Shown here: one piece after another, positions 24,101 to 39,100 of the stretch | How positions within the stretch are numbered: position 1 is the stretch's first letter | How the letters are laid out: every line of letters starts with the position of its first letter | NCBI RefSeq assembly: GCF_030936135.1 | Contig: NC_082604.1 | Span: 4,347,001-4,411,000 of the forward strand | From: Gavia stellata | Lineage: Eukaryota > Chordata > Aves > Gaviiformes > Gaviidae | Direction of reading: 5' to 3' | Length of the DNA: 64,000 nt | Made by a program: the position numbers and the translations under genes | Notes under the pieces: model-generated | What the model was told of the DNA's origin: nothing | Seen by the model: the letters and a program-made list of their open reading frames with translations, nothing else | Databases searched by the model: none

Positions 24101-27100
24101 TACCTGGTGGCTTTTCTGTTATGTGTTAGATCAGACTGGTCCACAGGTAAACCCATGATTTTGTGGATTTGTCTTTATTCAAAGTATGTCTAGGCTACTA
24201 GATCCAGATTTGGCTAGATCTAACCCTGCCCTTTACAGCTCTTCTTTGCATGACTCAGTTTGTGTGGACATTATTTGATAGTGAAGTTCACTGCTATTAG
24301 TAAGTTATAGTTTACTACGTAATTATCCACAAAAAGATAAAATTTAACACTGCATGCACTCAGCTCTTTGCTAGGAGCTCTTTTTTTAAAGAAAATATAT
24401 AAATTCTTCCTGATTAGATGCTGCTTTCCTGTTCTTGGTACTTCACATGGTACTTTGCTATTCTTCTGTTTGCTTTGCTCACATTCTTCATGGTATTAGT
24501 GCATTTAAATATACAAAAACTATGTTTCTCCTTCAATGTTCATCGTGCCTCTTAATAGAATTTTGTAATTGGTACTGCAAGACAAAAATGACATTGCTTT
24601 CTTCCAATACCTCGTAAGTTTTTAAACTGAATTTTTCATGCTAGAGTTGGGAAATTTGCTTCAGGAGGACTGTGTTTTATTCACCTCTCCTGATTCAGAA
24701 TTGTTCTCTGTGACAGTGCCTCAATTCAGGGGTGAGTGTCCATCCAAATTGGGTACTGCTTAGAGGTACTTAGAAGAAATTCCAGAATACTGATATGACT
24801 TTTTCCATTTGTGTGCTACCTCATTTTGGGGAGATAAGACTACAATGGCAGCTCATCTACTTTTCAATGACGGCACATCCAGTAGGTCAGGATTTAACTG
24901 GTATCTTAAACACGGTAGTTAGTTCCACTAGTGAGCACCATGCAATATCCAGCAGTTTGTTCTGCCCAAAACTGCTTGTAAAAGAGCTGAGACAGGTAAC
25001 TGGATGCTATTTGTCCATCTACTTGGTGGGCTGTCAGCTAAAAAAAAAAAAAAAATTACTTCTCTCAAGCATTTCTAATTATTTAATCTGAGTATATTTA
25101 AAAAGTCTACTCAGGGACTTTCCAATGCACTACTGAATCATGCTGAAACAAGTAGAAGTCCCATTTATGTATCTATGCACTAAATAGCTTCGGTTGTTTT
25201 TTCCTCTGGTATGGACTTGCACACAAAGTGAGCAAAGATTGTGGCTGAGAAGTAATGTAATGCAATAAGGGAGATAAAATCTGCAAATTTGACACATTAA
25301 ACTCCCTAGTAATTTTTTTCTGTGCAGGGCATTCTTCTAATGGCCTTCTATTTTCTTTCAGTATTTCAAAGGAACGTTAGGATTACAACCGGGAGATTCT
25401 GCCCTGTTCATCAATGGACTACTTATTGATTTAGACACTCAGGACATATTTAGGTAGGAATGTTTTCTTTTTCAGAATAACTGTATCCTGTTTAGGAGCG
25501 TGCATCCTGCTTATGCATAGATGATAAAGTAATTTATACAGTTTTGAACCTCTTTCACAAAGTCTGTATCTAGACTAGGTTTAATTGCTAAGTACTGAAA
25601 AAAGCAAATCATGGTTCCTTCTCTTATGCAAGTGCATTTCTAACAAAAAAGCCAGTGTGAAAATGAGAACACCCTTGAATATTGGAATGGGAAGTCACCT
25701 TTGTACTGTTCGTATGTGCTGTGACTAGCAAGATTTTGGTCTCCAAGACTGTCAACAAACAGATTTTATTCTGAAGATAGTAGACTGATTCTCAAAGGAT
25801 TAACCACTGTTAAGTTTTCATCTGAAAACCACCCTATATCTTTGTCAAGATTTGTTTCAATAATGCGGAATTGAAATTACCTATGTATATCATGCTTTAG
25901 CTGTATTGATTTAATATAGTTTCTCCTAGAAATATAATATAATTGAATAGGTTTATGCTATCTCAAATTTCTTAGAACAGATAGAAATAGGTGCTAAATA
26001 AGAAGTAATGCACAGACATGGCAGACTTGTTTATACCTTTCATCTGTTAACCCTTAGGGTAAGAGCAAGTTACTTGCTCTGTCTTTAAAATTCAACAATG
26101 TTTTTTCTTTTCCTTCCAGCTTGATTGATGTGCTACGCAATGAAGCCCGTGTTATGGAAGGCCTGCACAGCTTAGGAATTGAGGGTCTTTCCTTGCACAA
26201 TGTTCTGAAGTTGAACATCCAGCCGTCAGATTCTGACTATGCTGTGGACATCAGAAGTCCTGCTATTTCAGTGCGTATGGTTTTAGATAAACACCTTATT
26301 TGCCATTGGGCAGTGCATTCTTAAGCTATCCGGGGAACTTTTGTTCTTATTTCACCATCAGCTCTGAAACTGCAGTGAAACAAAAAAGAAAAGTAAGGTT
26401 ATAAATATAATTAGCTCTTTTTAAAAAGCTTAACTTTTTATTCATACAGTTCTCAATACAGTGTCTGATTTTAAAATATTTTACAGTCTCAGACTCAAGC
26501 AGGAGGACTGTCAATCACTTAAATTCCTTTATTTTTTCTTAGTGGATCAACAATCTTGAAGTTGACAGTCGGTATAATTCCTGGCCTTCCAACGTGCAAG
26601 AACTGCTGCGTCCCACATTTCCAGGCGTGATCAGACAAATTAGAAAAAACTTCCATAATTTTGTAAGTAGTAATCTAACTAGAAATGGAATGTGCATTTT
26701 TTTCAACAGCAGGGACATCAGCTTTTGCAACTTACCTACGTATATGCTGGGTTCCCTGTCACTTAAATATCTTGAGATAGGATGCTTTTCTAAAAGGTTT
26801 TGTTCTACCCATACTAGTAAGTTATGGCTGAGATTCAGAGATTACTGAGCATGATTCTCTGGCATCTCTTAGATGCCACAAATTGCTTCATCAAAGGAAA
26901 AAACTATCACCTGACAAGTGAGAATTTGGTGCATTTCAACTTTGTGATAATACCTGAAGTTAGTTAATGAAATCCCTCAAATTTGTGAATTAGTATGTTC
27001 TTAACAGGGTTAAGACCAACTTCAGTTATTTCACTTAGAAAGCATTCTTGCACCAAGACTTCAAAAGATGATCAACAGCCCTCAGCTTAATCCTGGGTGT

Positions 27101-30100
27101 CCTTTCAGTCTCTAGGTAAACTACTTAAAGTTAGATCTAATAAGGAGTTTGTAAATTCTGTATTGTGACTCTTGTCATGTGGCAGAGTGGTCCTATAGAA
27201 AAAAGGACTCCTGATTAGTGGCAAAGAGGGGCTTGAACCACCTCAAGCTGTGGGAGCATTAATGTGTTACCTTTTTCTCTGGAGTTCAGTACTTTTAACA
27301 CTGAAATTACTAAACAAAAAGGCAACACTTGGTATGAATAAAGGGCCTGAAATTCATTCTGAATGGCCCAGTTCTGTCTGGGTTGGGGCTTGCTCTGAGA
27401 ATGCCTTAGCAGCATCGGCTCTCCAGGAGGTTGAGTAGAGCATTGCTGTGTTCCTCAGCTCTGACAAATGCCTGTCACCCATGCACATCTTAATGGGTGG
27501 ATTTGTGTAGACACAAAGGCAGAAGCCTAGATGCTAGGGGATAGTGAGGTAAAGATAAAGTACGTAAGGAGTCTGGTCTCTTCTGGTTAAAGGAGTGGTT
27601 TAGACAGGGTATTTTCGACAATGGACTAGAAGACTTTAGAAGAAACTATTATTTACTGGGCCTCATCTCCCTGGCAGTGTATAAAATAGGACTGATGATA
27701 ATTCTGCACTGAGATGTGAATGAAGCTATCTCTGATAATCAAAAACCTGTATCTTGCCTTCTTAAGGGAACAGAAACTTTTCACTTGCAATTTCTACGCA
27801 GGTGCTGATAGTAGATCCTACTCACGAGACCACAGCAGAATTACTGAATGTGGCAGAGATGTTCTTTAGTAACCACATCCCACTGAGGTAATCACTATGT
27901 TTTAACAGGAATTTTTTTACATCAGTTTTATTTTTGTGACTTCTGCAATTGTAAAAGGGCCCGTAGGATACTGTACAAATGTTAGATATCTTGTAGTTGT
28001 GGCTGGGAAGGGCATTTACTAAATACTGTTTCTTATTTAAAATTTTCTGAATATAACTTTTGCTACTAGCAAAACAGAGTTCAATTTCTTTAACAGTCCA
28101 AAAGAAACTTAAAAGCAAGTACTTTGGATGAAAGAGAGATGAAAAGCAAGATTATGATGGACTCACCATTAGAGATTATATGTCCTAAGTTTGATTCCTG
28201 GCTGCTCTGCTCAAAATCTTACCAGCCTGTTCCAGAAAAAGCCTTTGTCTAAGATGATGATCATAGCTGACAGTTGTATGAAGAGTTGATTATTTATTAG
28301 TATAATAGGTTCACGATCTGGGGATTTGTTTGGTTGCAGGATAGGACTAGTCTTTGTGGTAAATGACTCGGAGGATGTTGATGGACTCCAGGATCCTGGT
28401 GTTGCCCTCCTTAGGGCATACAATTATGTGGCACAAGAAATGGACAGTAATTATGCTTTCCAAACTGTCATGTCTGTAAGTATTCATTTAGAAGGAAAAT
28501 TAATGTTTTAATATTTTCCATGTTTGTAAGATTATGTTAATGTGCTAACATGTAGATAATGGAAGAAGTTTTTCTTTGACCCAGTGAGTATTCAGAGTAT
28601 CTTCACATACTAGTACCATACAATACATATTTCTTTGTGAAGTGCTTCTGACCTAACTTTAACAAGTGAGACTAGATTTAAATGTGACACTTAAGACTTC
28701 TGCCGTTTTTTCTGATCTTGGCTCTGCTCATTCCGCCACTGAATTCTAAATTGCCGTATCCCCTCAATATTATAATTTGTTTTGAACAGTTCCTGCTGCA
28801 TACTTTTGCCACATCAAAGGATAATACAGGTGCTAGTAAATGCATTTTCACTTGTGGTTTGACATCGTTGTACAAATCTACAAGCTGGAGCATACTGTAA
28901 CATTAAACTGTTGGTGACTTTTAATCTCTTTTTTTTTTGGTATATATTTGTTAATTCAAAATAAAATCTTGTGCCTTCAAGAGGGAAACAGTTACAACAG
29001 ACCTCACATGTAAATTAGGTATTGTTTATAAGCATGTCTTGAGTTCTGAAGGGAAGGGTAGCTCTTCGATATGTTTACTTGAGCCTTTTTTCCCCTAAGC
29101 ACCACTTTTCCCCCTCAAATACCTTCTCTAATTAAAGATGCAAGTTATTATTTAAAGAAATACATGATATTTACCTCCTTCCAATCTCACTGGAATGACT
29201 ATGAGGTAAAGCAAGATAATTATAAGAGCTACAAGTGCTTAGGAGCTGTTACTGCAGCTAATAAATATGAAAATATGTTTTGCAATCTGGCTGTTAATGC
29301 CTTATAATTACTGGAATCCAGGTGACAGGTCAATTTACCTTTGCTAAGGACAGAAGCTTTACAGTTGCAGCCATAAACTTGTATTTATATGCCCCTTTCA
29401 GATATATAACAAAGTAAAAACAGGAGATCAGCTGAAAGTGGAGCACGTGGTTAGTGTTCTTGAGAAACAGTATCCTTATGTGGAAGTCAGCAGCATTCTG
29501 GGAATTGATTCTGCCTATGATCAAAACAGAAAGGTAAGAATTCATGAAATAGAGCTTTTTTCACTTTTTTTGTTTCAACACCATTTTGAAAATATAGTTA
29601 CATACAATTTCTTCATCCAAGTCTCTTACTAACCAGGTAGCTATTTTGTTATCACATTGGGTGACTTTTAGAAATACTTCAATAAGTATTTATGTTCAGC
29701 ACAAAGCTTTCTATAATACACATAATACATATACTGTATCGTAATATAGATTTTTAAAAAAAATCTGTATGTGTAGTACCACAACCAAGATAACTTTCTT
29801 GTGACTGGTAAGTCATGCTTTCATTCTGCTATGCAGACTTTAGTAGAGGTTAAAATTGTTTGGAAAAAAAAATCAAGGTGATGGAATGGTTCATAAGAAA
29901 ACCAAGGGGTTTAAAGTCTGGGAGAGATTGGTGTGGGTTTTCTTTATTGGTATTTGAATACTGTCCGACATAAAGTAATGACAATGAATTCAGAATGTCT
30001 TTCCTATAGCAAGGCATTCAACAATCTTCCTCATATAATTTCTTAAAGTTACTTTTAGGGTTGATACTTTTCTGTATGGAGAAAACTGGGAGAGCAAATC

Positions 30101-33100
30101 ACTATTGGATCACTCACATGTGAGATGAAGCAGATTTTATTTGGGGTAGTAGGGGGATGGATATGTATTTTTGTTGAATACTCTAAAAGAACGAATGAAA
30201 ATACTGTCTACAATAGCTCTGTAACACAGACGATACTGCCTACATCTGTAAACATAAGGAATGTAGTCAGGGTTATATAAATAGGGTTGTATGCACACAC
30301 GCTTTTCATCTTCCGATGTAGGAAAGTGAAGGGAAAAGCATTTTGAGGAAATCAAAACTAATAAAAGTAAGGCAGACATTTTTGTATGACAGGAGAAGCC
30401 TTTTCAGTTTTCATACTAGACACCAAATCAAACCCAAACAAAACAAAAGCAACAACTCGCCCCCCAAGAAACTCCTAACACATGCCAAGTGCTCTCCTCC
30501 AGAAGACTTGAGAGGCCATTCTGGAGGCCTTGCTGCAACCGGTGTGCCAGACACCGTGCAGCACAACCATATCTTAAAACATTGCAAAGCCTTCGGATAA
30601 GGAAGGAAGCCTTTAGAAAGAGCTTATCTCCATATAAAGGACACAAGCTAAAACAACACTAAGCACTCTTTCATGTCATCTGAGCTTTGTGATATTTGTG
30701 TCCTTAAAGGGCCTTGAAAGCCCTGGATGAGAACCTCTGAACAGCAGAACCTGATTAACTTCTTTCTGTCTGTAACACAGTATCAGTAATGATGGTGCAT
30801 TTTGCAGTGGTTACATGAAATGGAGAAATTTGTCTTGACATAATAACCCCCTCCACCACAAGTAAATGTTTTTTCACAAGTTTAAGAACCATGTTCTTAA
30901 AAAATAAAAACCCTCTACCCTGTCTCATATTACAACTATCAATGCTTGTATTGCATTTGCTTCTGTTATGCAAAGTCAGATTTCCTGTTGTGTGTTTTTT
31001 GCTGCTACCAGAAAGTGCTCACTGGAATGAATTTATTTATAGTACAAACTTAATGGAATATTTTGCACTTCTGTATTATGAAGTAACTTATTTTGTTTTG
31101 AAACTGAAAGACAAGGACTTCTGCATGTAAGATACAGAAAATGTCTTATGCAGTGTGTAAAAATTAATATTCTCTGTATCATATAAAGGCTTGAAGGACA
31201 TCTTAGTGTGTGTGGAATAGACGTATGTGGATATTGCACGGAAATGCTATGAACCCTTGTGGTAATGGGCTGATGTGGTAAATTTACTTCTTTCCCTGTA
31301 ATTAGGCAGCGAGAGGTTACTATGACCAAACAGGTGTAGGTCCTCTCCCTGTTGTGCTGTTCAATGGAATGCCTTTTCAAAAAGATCAGCTGGATCCTGA
31401 TGACCTAGAAACCGTGACAATGCACAAAATCCTGGAAACCACAAGCATCTTCCAGCGAGCCGTGTACCTGGTAAGTGCTGAGTCCAGCTGTGACTTTAGA
31501 GAGAAATAAGATTTGGGAAAACTGACTCAAGAGTCCCTGAATATGTAATATACAAGACAACTTAACTTGCATAATTTCTTGGGGTTTTTTTGTTGTTGTT
31601 GTTGTTGCTGTTTTTTGGGGGGGGCTTGTTTGTTTGGGTTTTTTTAAGTTATCTAAGGCAAATATACATGTGAAATAATGAATATTGCTTCTTTCTTCTT
31701 TCCTTCAGGGTGAATTATCTAATGACCAAGATGTAGTTGAGTATATCATGAACCAGCCTAATGTTGTTCCAAGAATTAACTCAAGAATCTTAACGTCTGA
31801 CAGAGAGTACCTAGATCTGACAGGAATGAGTAAGGGATGCTTTTCATTGTGTTAAACCTGAAGTATCTGAGTCAAAGACACTTGCTCTCCCAATGGAAAG
31901 CTCTAGTGGCAGAGTATTGACAGCACTGCAAGTGATGTTCTAGCCCTGGTGCTGAGGGCGATGTTATGTACAATAATAACATGAGCGTCTACACGTTTTT
32001 CAAAACAGGAATTTGTTTTGATTTTATACAAACCTTTAGGGGAATACGACTCATGAAGTTGAGAAATTAGCAATGCTAGCAAAAGCCAAGAACAGTCATA
32101 TAATGTATAAAGCAACAGCTTGTTTCTTATTTCTAACCTTCTTTTGAGCAGAGATAGACAGTCATCTCTAGAATTACTTAAGATTTGCTGTTCCATGTAT
32201 TTTAGCAGAACTTTTCACAGCTAAATGTATTAACAGCCAATGCAGCGACTCTGCAGTTTAATGACAGTATTGCAAAGCCTACCTTTTTTGAGTTGCTTGA
32301 AAAATAGTAACACGGTGAATTTTTAAATGTATATTATTTACATAAATTAACTTCAGCTGAGACTTGAACAGTTCTTTCAACTGACTTCTGCATATCAAAT
32401 ATGCAATGTAGTTATTAATGTAACTTACGAGACAACAGTGTAACTTATGAAACAACAAAAATATATTCCTCAGCTTATTAGATATTAACAGTGGAAATGA
32501 GACATCAAAGGAAGTATCATGATGAACAAAATCGGATGTGTTCTTAATGTTCTGGTAATAGTAGTGATTTTTCTTTCATTTTACATGGAATAGTTTGCTT
32601 TGGCTTCTAATACTTCTTCTCTTCCTCAGATAACTTTTATGTGGATGACTTTGCTCGATTTACCACGTTGGATTCCAAAGATAAGACAGCTGCTGTCACA
32701 AACAGCATGACCTACTTAACAAAGAAAGGTAACATCTGCAGCGGATTATGAACCCAAATCTAATCTTGTGTATCTTGTACACTTTCCAACTGTATATACA
32801 GTACTCAACACACACACATTGAGCCTTGTTCAGGCTTGTGGGTAATGGCGCAATGTAAGCGTTAAAAAGAAAGATTTTTTTTTTTAATAAGACATGGTGG
32901 CATCTACATGGAACAAGAATGTTCCCCTCTTTAAACCCTGCCTTCAATGAATAATGAAGTCCCAGCCAACCTGCTCTTGCTATATTGCAGATGACCACCA
33001 GAAATGCAGCACTGTAAGCTCTGATCCTGCACTGACACTGACTAGAAAAATACAAAAGGCATTCTAGCTCTCTGTCTCATAATTCAAAATTACTAAAAGT

Positions 33101-36100
33101 TACATGGATTCAGAAAATTGTTACTGCCCATAATATAAGACAACAGCTAATGTGGTCTGTGCTTTTTTATTGCTGCAGTGCATGTACTGCTTTTTCAATG
33201 ATAGTATTGTTCTATTACAGTTATACATAAAGTCTCCCATTAGCGTTAAAACTCAGCTGTACTTCTCAGTGTAAAAAATGCATGCACAGACATAATGCAG
33301 AGCTTCATCAGGCCTTTCCTACATCCATTTCAGTTAGGAATCATACATAAGCTGCTGTCATTTGAACCAATTCCTCTTGTTCCTGTCTGTCTTTACTAGA
33401 CTCTCACAAGTTTCGCCAGTACTGTCTCCAGCCACTGCCACCTGCATGCACTGCCTTAAATGTTCCCATTGCTCCTTCTGTCTCCTATTTGCCCTTGGTT
33501 CACGTTCAGTCCCTTAGATCTCAACAAGTTTCTTGTTTTCCCTTTGTAGAGTATTAATTAAACCTACACCTCCACATGCTCATTTGAAAGTGTGCGTTAG
33601 TTTGCAATCCCATGGCTTGACAGCTTTGGGTCACTGTCCCTTCTGTCACTTAAGATATTTAATAACTGGTACTGATTACAGTAATGCTGTAGCACATTTA
33701 TTTTCTAAAATAATGGGAAAGTTATACATATTGCTGGCTCAGCAACAGTAATGAAATAGTGCTGTCATGCTAGTTTTTAAAGAGGGAAGATAACAGAAAT
33801 GGTTAACATCCAAATCGTATTGGCATGGCAGTTTTTGCAAACAGTATTCAGAATGATGCCTTCACGGTATGGTATGAAATCGGTACTATGTGGTATAATT
33901 AGTGCCGTAGCATGAAAATAAAGCATCCATCTATTTAAGGGGAGGAAAAAGTCAAAGCTTATTCTAATAAAATTATCACAAACTTGTTGCTTGTTGGACT
34001 TGAACTTTAGTTATGCAGTTATGCCCAGTACAGTGCTGCAGCTTCTTGAGACACATCGGGATTATTATCAAATTATTAATGTCTCTCTCCTTTCCCCCTT
34101 TCCTTTCTGCTTTTTGACCAGGAATGTCTTCCAAGGAGATCTATGGTAACTCATGGTTTAGCATTTCATATCTTGTTCTGGGAATTTTCTGGTTCCTTTA
34201 GAACGTTGGCTTTAAACCCAGCAGGAAATGCAGAAAGCTGTTTAAATGCATGTTTGCTTCAGCATTTTTTTCTCTGTACAAAACTGATTTTGTGAACTAA
34301 CATCTTCGGTACGAAGAAGCGGTATGTCTGTACCCTAGTTGGAATCTGTAAGTTATTTATAGGTTCCTTTATAATTTCTAAATTAAAAAGGTAGCAAACA
34401 AAAAAGAAAAAAAAAACCACCCCACAAAAAAATCCAGCTTAGAAACAGTGTTGCATGCTGTCCCATGTAGGTTTCATGAATGAGGTAAATGAAACCTAAT
34501 GTAATACCAATGCTACTATTCTTATCTTGCCAGACTTCCTAGCTTAGCTTCATCCGTATCTTCCCTATGTAATTTTACTTTTTTTGAAACCTCTGCATGT
34601 GCATAATATTTCTCCTTCAAATGAGGAAAACCTGAAGCTTTCCTTCCCTTCACCCTCAAATTTCTCCCACTCTTTTTAATTGCAGATGATTCCTTTGTTA
34701 GACCTGTTACTTTTTGGATTGTTGGTGATTTTGATAAACCTTCAGGGAGGCAATTGTTGTATGATGCAATTAAACATCAGGTAGGTAACGTTTTCATTTG
34801 AACAAGTTAGCAGTGCTAATAAAGCAGTAGGTAGAGGCTTGAAAAAACACAGGTTGTGCTTCTTCCTTTTTTATGACCTGGGGAGATTGGTTCTCCCTGC
34901 AGGGTCTCTAATTGCCAGCCTCATCTTATTTGTAGGGGCTGGAACATTGCTGACCTTCTTGTACTAGGACAGAATTCCCTCTTGGCACTATGCTAATACA
35001 ATAAAGAAAAGATGTTCTTTTAAGCCCATGGTTCTAAATTGAAGATGTCTGTGTTTTGGCGTGGAGATGAACACGAGCATTGCTCTCTGTCCTCTCTCAT
35101 TTGTTCCAGGAAAATAACTGAATCATAAAAATAGATAGCTTACTCCTAAATCACTGTTTTGCCAGACCTCTGAGCAGTGGCCATGGTCCTATCTCTGTTA
35201 TGTAGCACAGCATTATCTAGAAGATTCCTGCCACAGCGGTGCCTATACATAAACTAAATACCTGATGTTACATTAGTTCACTCATGCTTTTAACGTTGTG
35301 CTGTTATTTACCTAATCTGCAATCTGGTTTTCTGGTTAAAAAATACAAAGCTTTTGCTATAGAGTTTATTATAGTAGACTTATTCTTCTCATTTAAAACA
35401 CACCTGAAATATAAAACTTTCCTAATGCATGTTTCATTAAACACAGAAATCCAGCAATAATGTTCGAATTAGCATGATTAATAATCCTAGTGAAGATCCA
35501 AATAGCCAGAATACACTTGTTGCTAAAGCCATATGGGCAGCTCTACAGACACAAACGTCAAATAATGCCAAGAACTTCATCACCAAAATGGCAAAAGAAG
35601 AAATTGCAAAGGCACTAGAGGCAGGAGCCGACATCTTAGAATTTGCCGTTGGGGTAAGCATGTCTGTTGGTATTTACAAAGGTAGGGTACTTTGCTTGTT
35701 CTTCTAATGAATTTTTTAGTGTAGTATGTTCATATGCAAAAGATGCAGTAACAATGGAGAGTAACACTGTTGGTTTTGGTGTTGGTTTTGGTTTTTGCTC
35801 TGAAAGATAAACTTACCTAAGTATAACAGTCCATCTAAGAATAAAGTTAATCCTCATACACATCAAAACTACGTAACTTTGAAAAGCTAAAAGGACTGCA
35901 GATTCAGGAATCTATTTAAGTGAGTCAGTTGTTTCTTGGGGGGTTAAGAGGGAACTATAATCTCTTTAAAAAGCTGAGAAAAAACCCTACAATTAAATTT
36001 CTCAAAGTAGGTTTAAAAGTTAGGCAAGAATCACTTAAGAACATAAGAATGGAACAACTGGTCTAAGTAGCAACAATTACTAGGGCTGTGGCCCTCCACA

Positions 36101-39100
36101 TTGTAAGTTGTGATTAATGTTTGAAGGTGACAGGCAAGAACTAGGTTTAAGACCACAAAGAGAAGGGACCTGGGGATAAATTTTTGCAAGATATAAAGAT
36201 GTTCTTGAATGGAAACAAAAAAGGGGCATTTAAAGGAAGTGTGCAGAGGTGTACTTTTCTTTCCATTTCAATGTCAAGTATTCTTTTCTTTCAGGGTATG
36301 GATATCAATATTTTCAAAGAAGCCTTTGAATCTCCCAAGGTGGATTTTATTCTGTCCCATGCTATATATTGCAGAGATGTTCTAAAGCTGAAGAAGGGGC
36401 AGAGGGCTGTGATCAGCAATGGAAGGGTGAGATAATCAGCAGACAGTAAAAGAGATATTCCACATGTGGGAAGGAGGCAAACCTTGAGCAGCAGGGTCTT
36501 GGGATCAGACACAGTCTCAGTCTTCTTTAGGTCTCAGCAGTCTTTTGGACCGCTTCCAGTTTGATTTATTCAGACTTGCAGTGACCTTTTCCTTGTACTG
36601 TGTGCAGTTAGTTGTTGGTGTTTTGTACAAATTCAGATCTCTTAATAACAGAGTTGCTTTTGTGTTGCCAGTGAACTGAGTCCAGGAGCAGAAAGGGATG
36701 ATAAATTTGAATGATTGTGCTGCTTCAGTTCATTGGGCAAAATGCTGCTGTGTCTGGCCCTGATCAAGACGCCTTAGTCTGTTCCACCAGCTCTTTTTCC
36801 AATAGCCACTTAGATTAGGCAAATGATGTTACAATAGTATTTCACTGCAAATAATGAAACCTAGCTCTGTACAGCAATCAGTTTTCTTTTGTCAACTGCT
36901 TGCTAGTTAGGGGAAAAAAAAAAGAGCGTGTTCCAGTGGCTACTCCATACTTTAATGGGTTAAAAATTTCAAGCGATGAGTTGTGGTATTCTATTTCTCT
37001 CATTAGCAAAATAGCAGGAATTGTCTAGGTAGCTTTTAGGCTTCTGAAGGCTAGAGGAATCAGATTTGCTGGAGTACTGGAATTGGCCTGGTATTCTATT
37101 GCCCCTTCAAGATGCAGCATTGCACGTGTAATTTAATATGCCCGATTTTTGCAAACCAAGCACTCAGGGAAAATTTTAAGTATTTATTTTATGCCTTAGC
37201 CTAGGACTCTTGGCTGTAAATAGCTAGAATTATCTCTTAAACTCTGCTGCCATGGACATTAATATCAGCCTAAACAGTTGATACCCACTGAGACTGGGCC
37301 GGAGTATTTATTTAATACATCTTTGAATTTTGTTTCAGTGTAGCCTTACCTAATAATGCTGATCCTGCTTTCTTTGTAGATTATTGGCCCATTAGAGGAT
37401 GGTGAGATGTTCAATCAGGACGATTTCCATCTTCTTGAGAACATCATACTAAAGACATCAGGACAGAAGATCAAATCTCAGATTCAGCAGCTGGGATTTG
37501 AAGAAGATCTGTAAGTAAACATGAAGAGGCTTACAAAAAAGTGGTGGTACTTTTGATAACCTGACTTTCTGCAGCCTGGAGAAAGCTTTATCAAGTACAC
37601 TCTGAACAGCTGCTATAAACAAACATGCATGTGTTCGTATCGTCAAAGCTCAGTTGTTCAGAGGAGCAAGTGAGAAAGGAAGAAGATGTAAAATACCTTT
37701 ATTGGGTTTGAAGTGCTTTAGTGACTTTTTTGTAGTTCACAATCTCCTGGAGGTATGGAGCTGTAACTGTATCCCCCAGATTCAGGAGGCAGTTCTCAGA
37801 GTACCGGCAACACCTACTACGGTACTGTGCTCAGAGTTCATCATTCTTGATTTGTTATCTATATCTAGTAGCAACCTGCCATGGCTGGTCTGTAACCTCC
37901 TAACGGAAGTTGGAGGAGTTGTGTTTGCTGGAGCTTCACTGCCAAGCAGCAAGACACTGGGAAAGTGCCCGAGTCTGTAGGAATTTACTGTAGAACCGCT
38001 CAAGTGAACGTGAAACCGTAAATGTATTGGTAGTCGCTGAGATCACAGCAGCATGAGCGGCAAAAGCCTGCTGTGTTATCTGAGGAGTTCAGGATGTGGT
38101 TTCTTGGATTGGGGGGTCGGGGAGGGATACAGGTGGACTGAAAAAATAAAGAATGAGGGTGGTGATGCATTCTGCAGGGGCTGGCTAAATTAATTGCTGA
38201 GTTGAGCTAGATGAAGTTTCATTCAAGGTTTAGTTGACTTTGGTGACAGCTTTACCAACAGAGAAGACGTCTGTATGCAGAGAAGAGTTGGTTGCTGCTC
38301 TGGGATCTGTTACGAAGTGGCATAAATTGCTGCACGTTATTACATTTACTCTTGAAAATGCTTTCTGCACTGGATTACCTTTCTGCTCCTTTAAATGAAA
38401 CAGAAGCCTAACTTTTCATTACTGTTTAGGCCTTCAGACTTCTTGTGGGTTTTCCCCCAGCTAAATCTTAACTGACATGCTGTTTTAAACCATTTACCTC
38501 CGATATGTCAGGGTTTTGTAACTGATATGTAGGATTACTACGGTATTGATTTAAAAGCAGAAAGAAGGGAAGAAAATGAGACACTGGAGTATGCTTTCTG
38601 AACCTGTTTGCAGTTCAGCTAAGTGCTGCTTGGCTTATCAGTATAAAAATTACTTTCGTAACATATTTCACTGTCAGTACTACACAATCATGTAAACTGC
38701 TTTTAACTTTTTAAAGAGAAACAACAGGAAAAGAGGTAGAGATGAGAAAATGAAAATCATAGTTCTAGATAATTATTTCAAAAAGCACAGAGATGAGTTA
38801 ATCAAAAGGAAGTAATCTTCAGGTTCAAAAGAAGTCCATAGGCGTGCATTCGTGTGTTGGAGCGCACAGCTAAGACGGTAAGTTTCATATTTAGCATTAC
38901 ATTTTTCCGTGATGCTGCTTGACTGTTAAAGGCCGGTCAAGTAAGTTAAGTGTGAGGTCTTCTGTGCAGAAATCTTGTGTGATTCTCAATCTTAGGAGGA
39001 CAGGTTTTAAGAGCATTCTAAACACTTTTGCATTCATTGCTGTGTTGGGAATCAAAAGAGGAATAAGGATGGTAAGGTAGAGGATGAGGGCATAGTTTGA

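Larger units (their letters stand above)
22256..37379 (+). other. UGGT1: UGGT1 introns 11-24
   Basis: Intron sequence with a CR1 fragment near 23.5 kb, two possible MIR/CORE-SINE remnants near 27.7 and 28.2 kb, and a GTT microsatellite near 31.6 kb. No other gene is visible on either strand. Confidence 0.65.

Noticed and set aside
37654..37980. 108-codon frame in UGGT1 intron 25
   Set aside because: No recognisable similarity, and an antisense frame overlaps it. Treated as chance.
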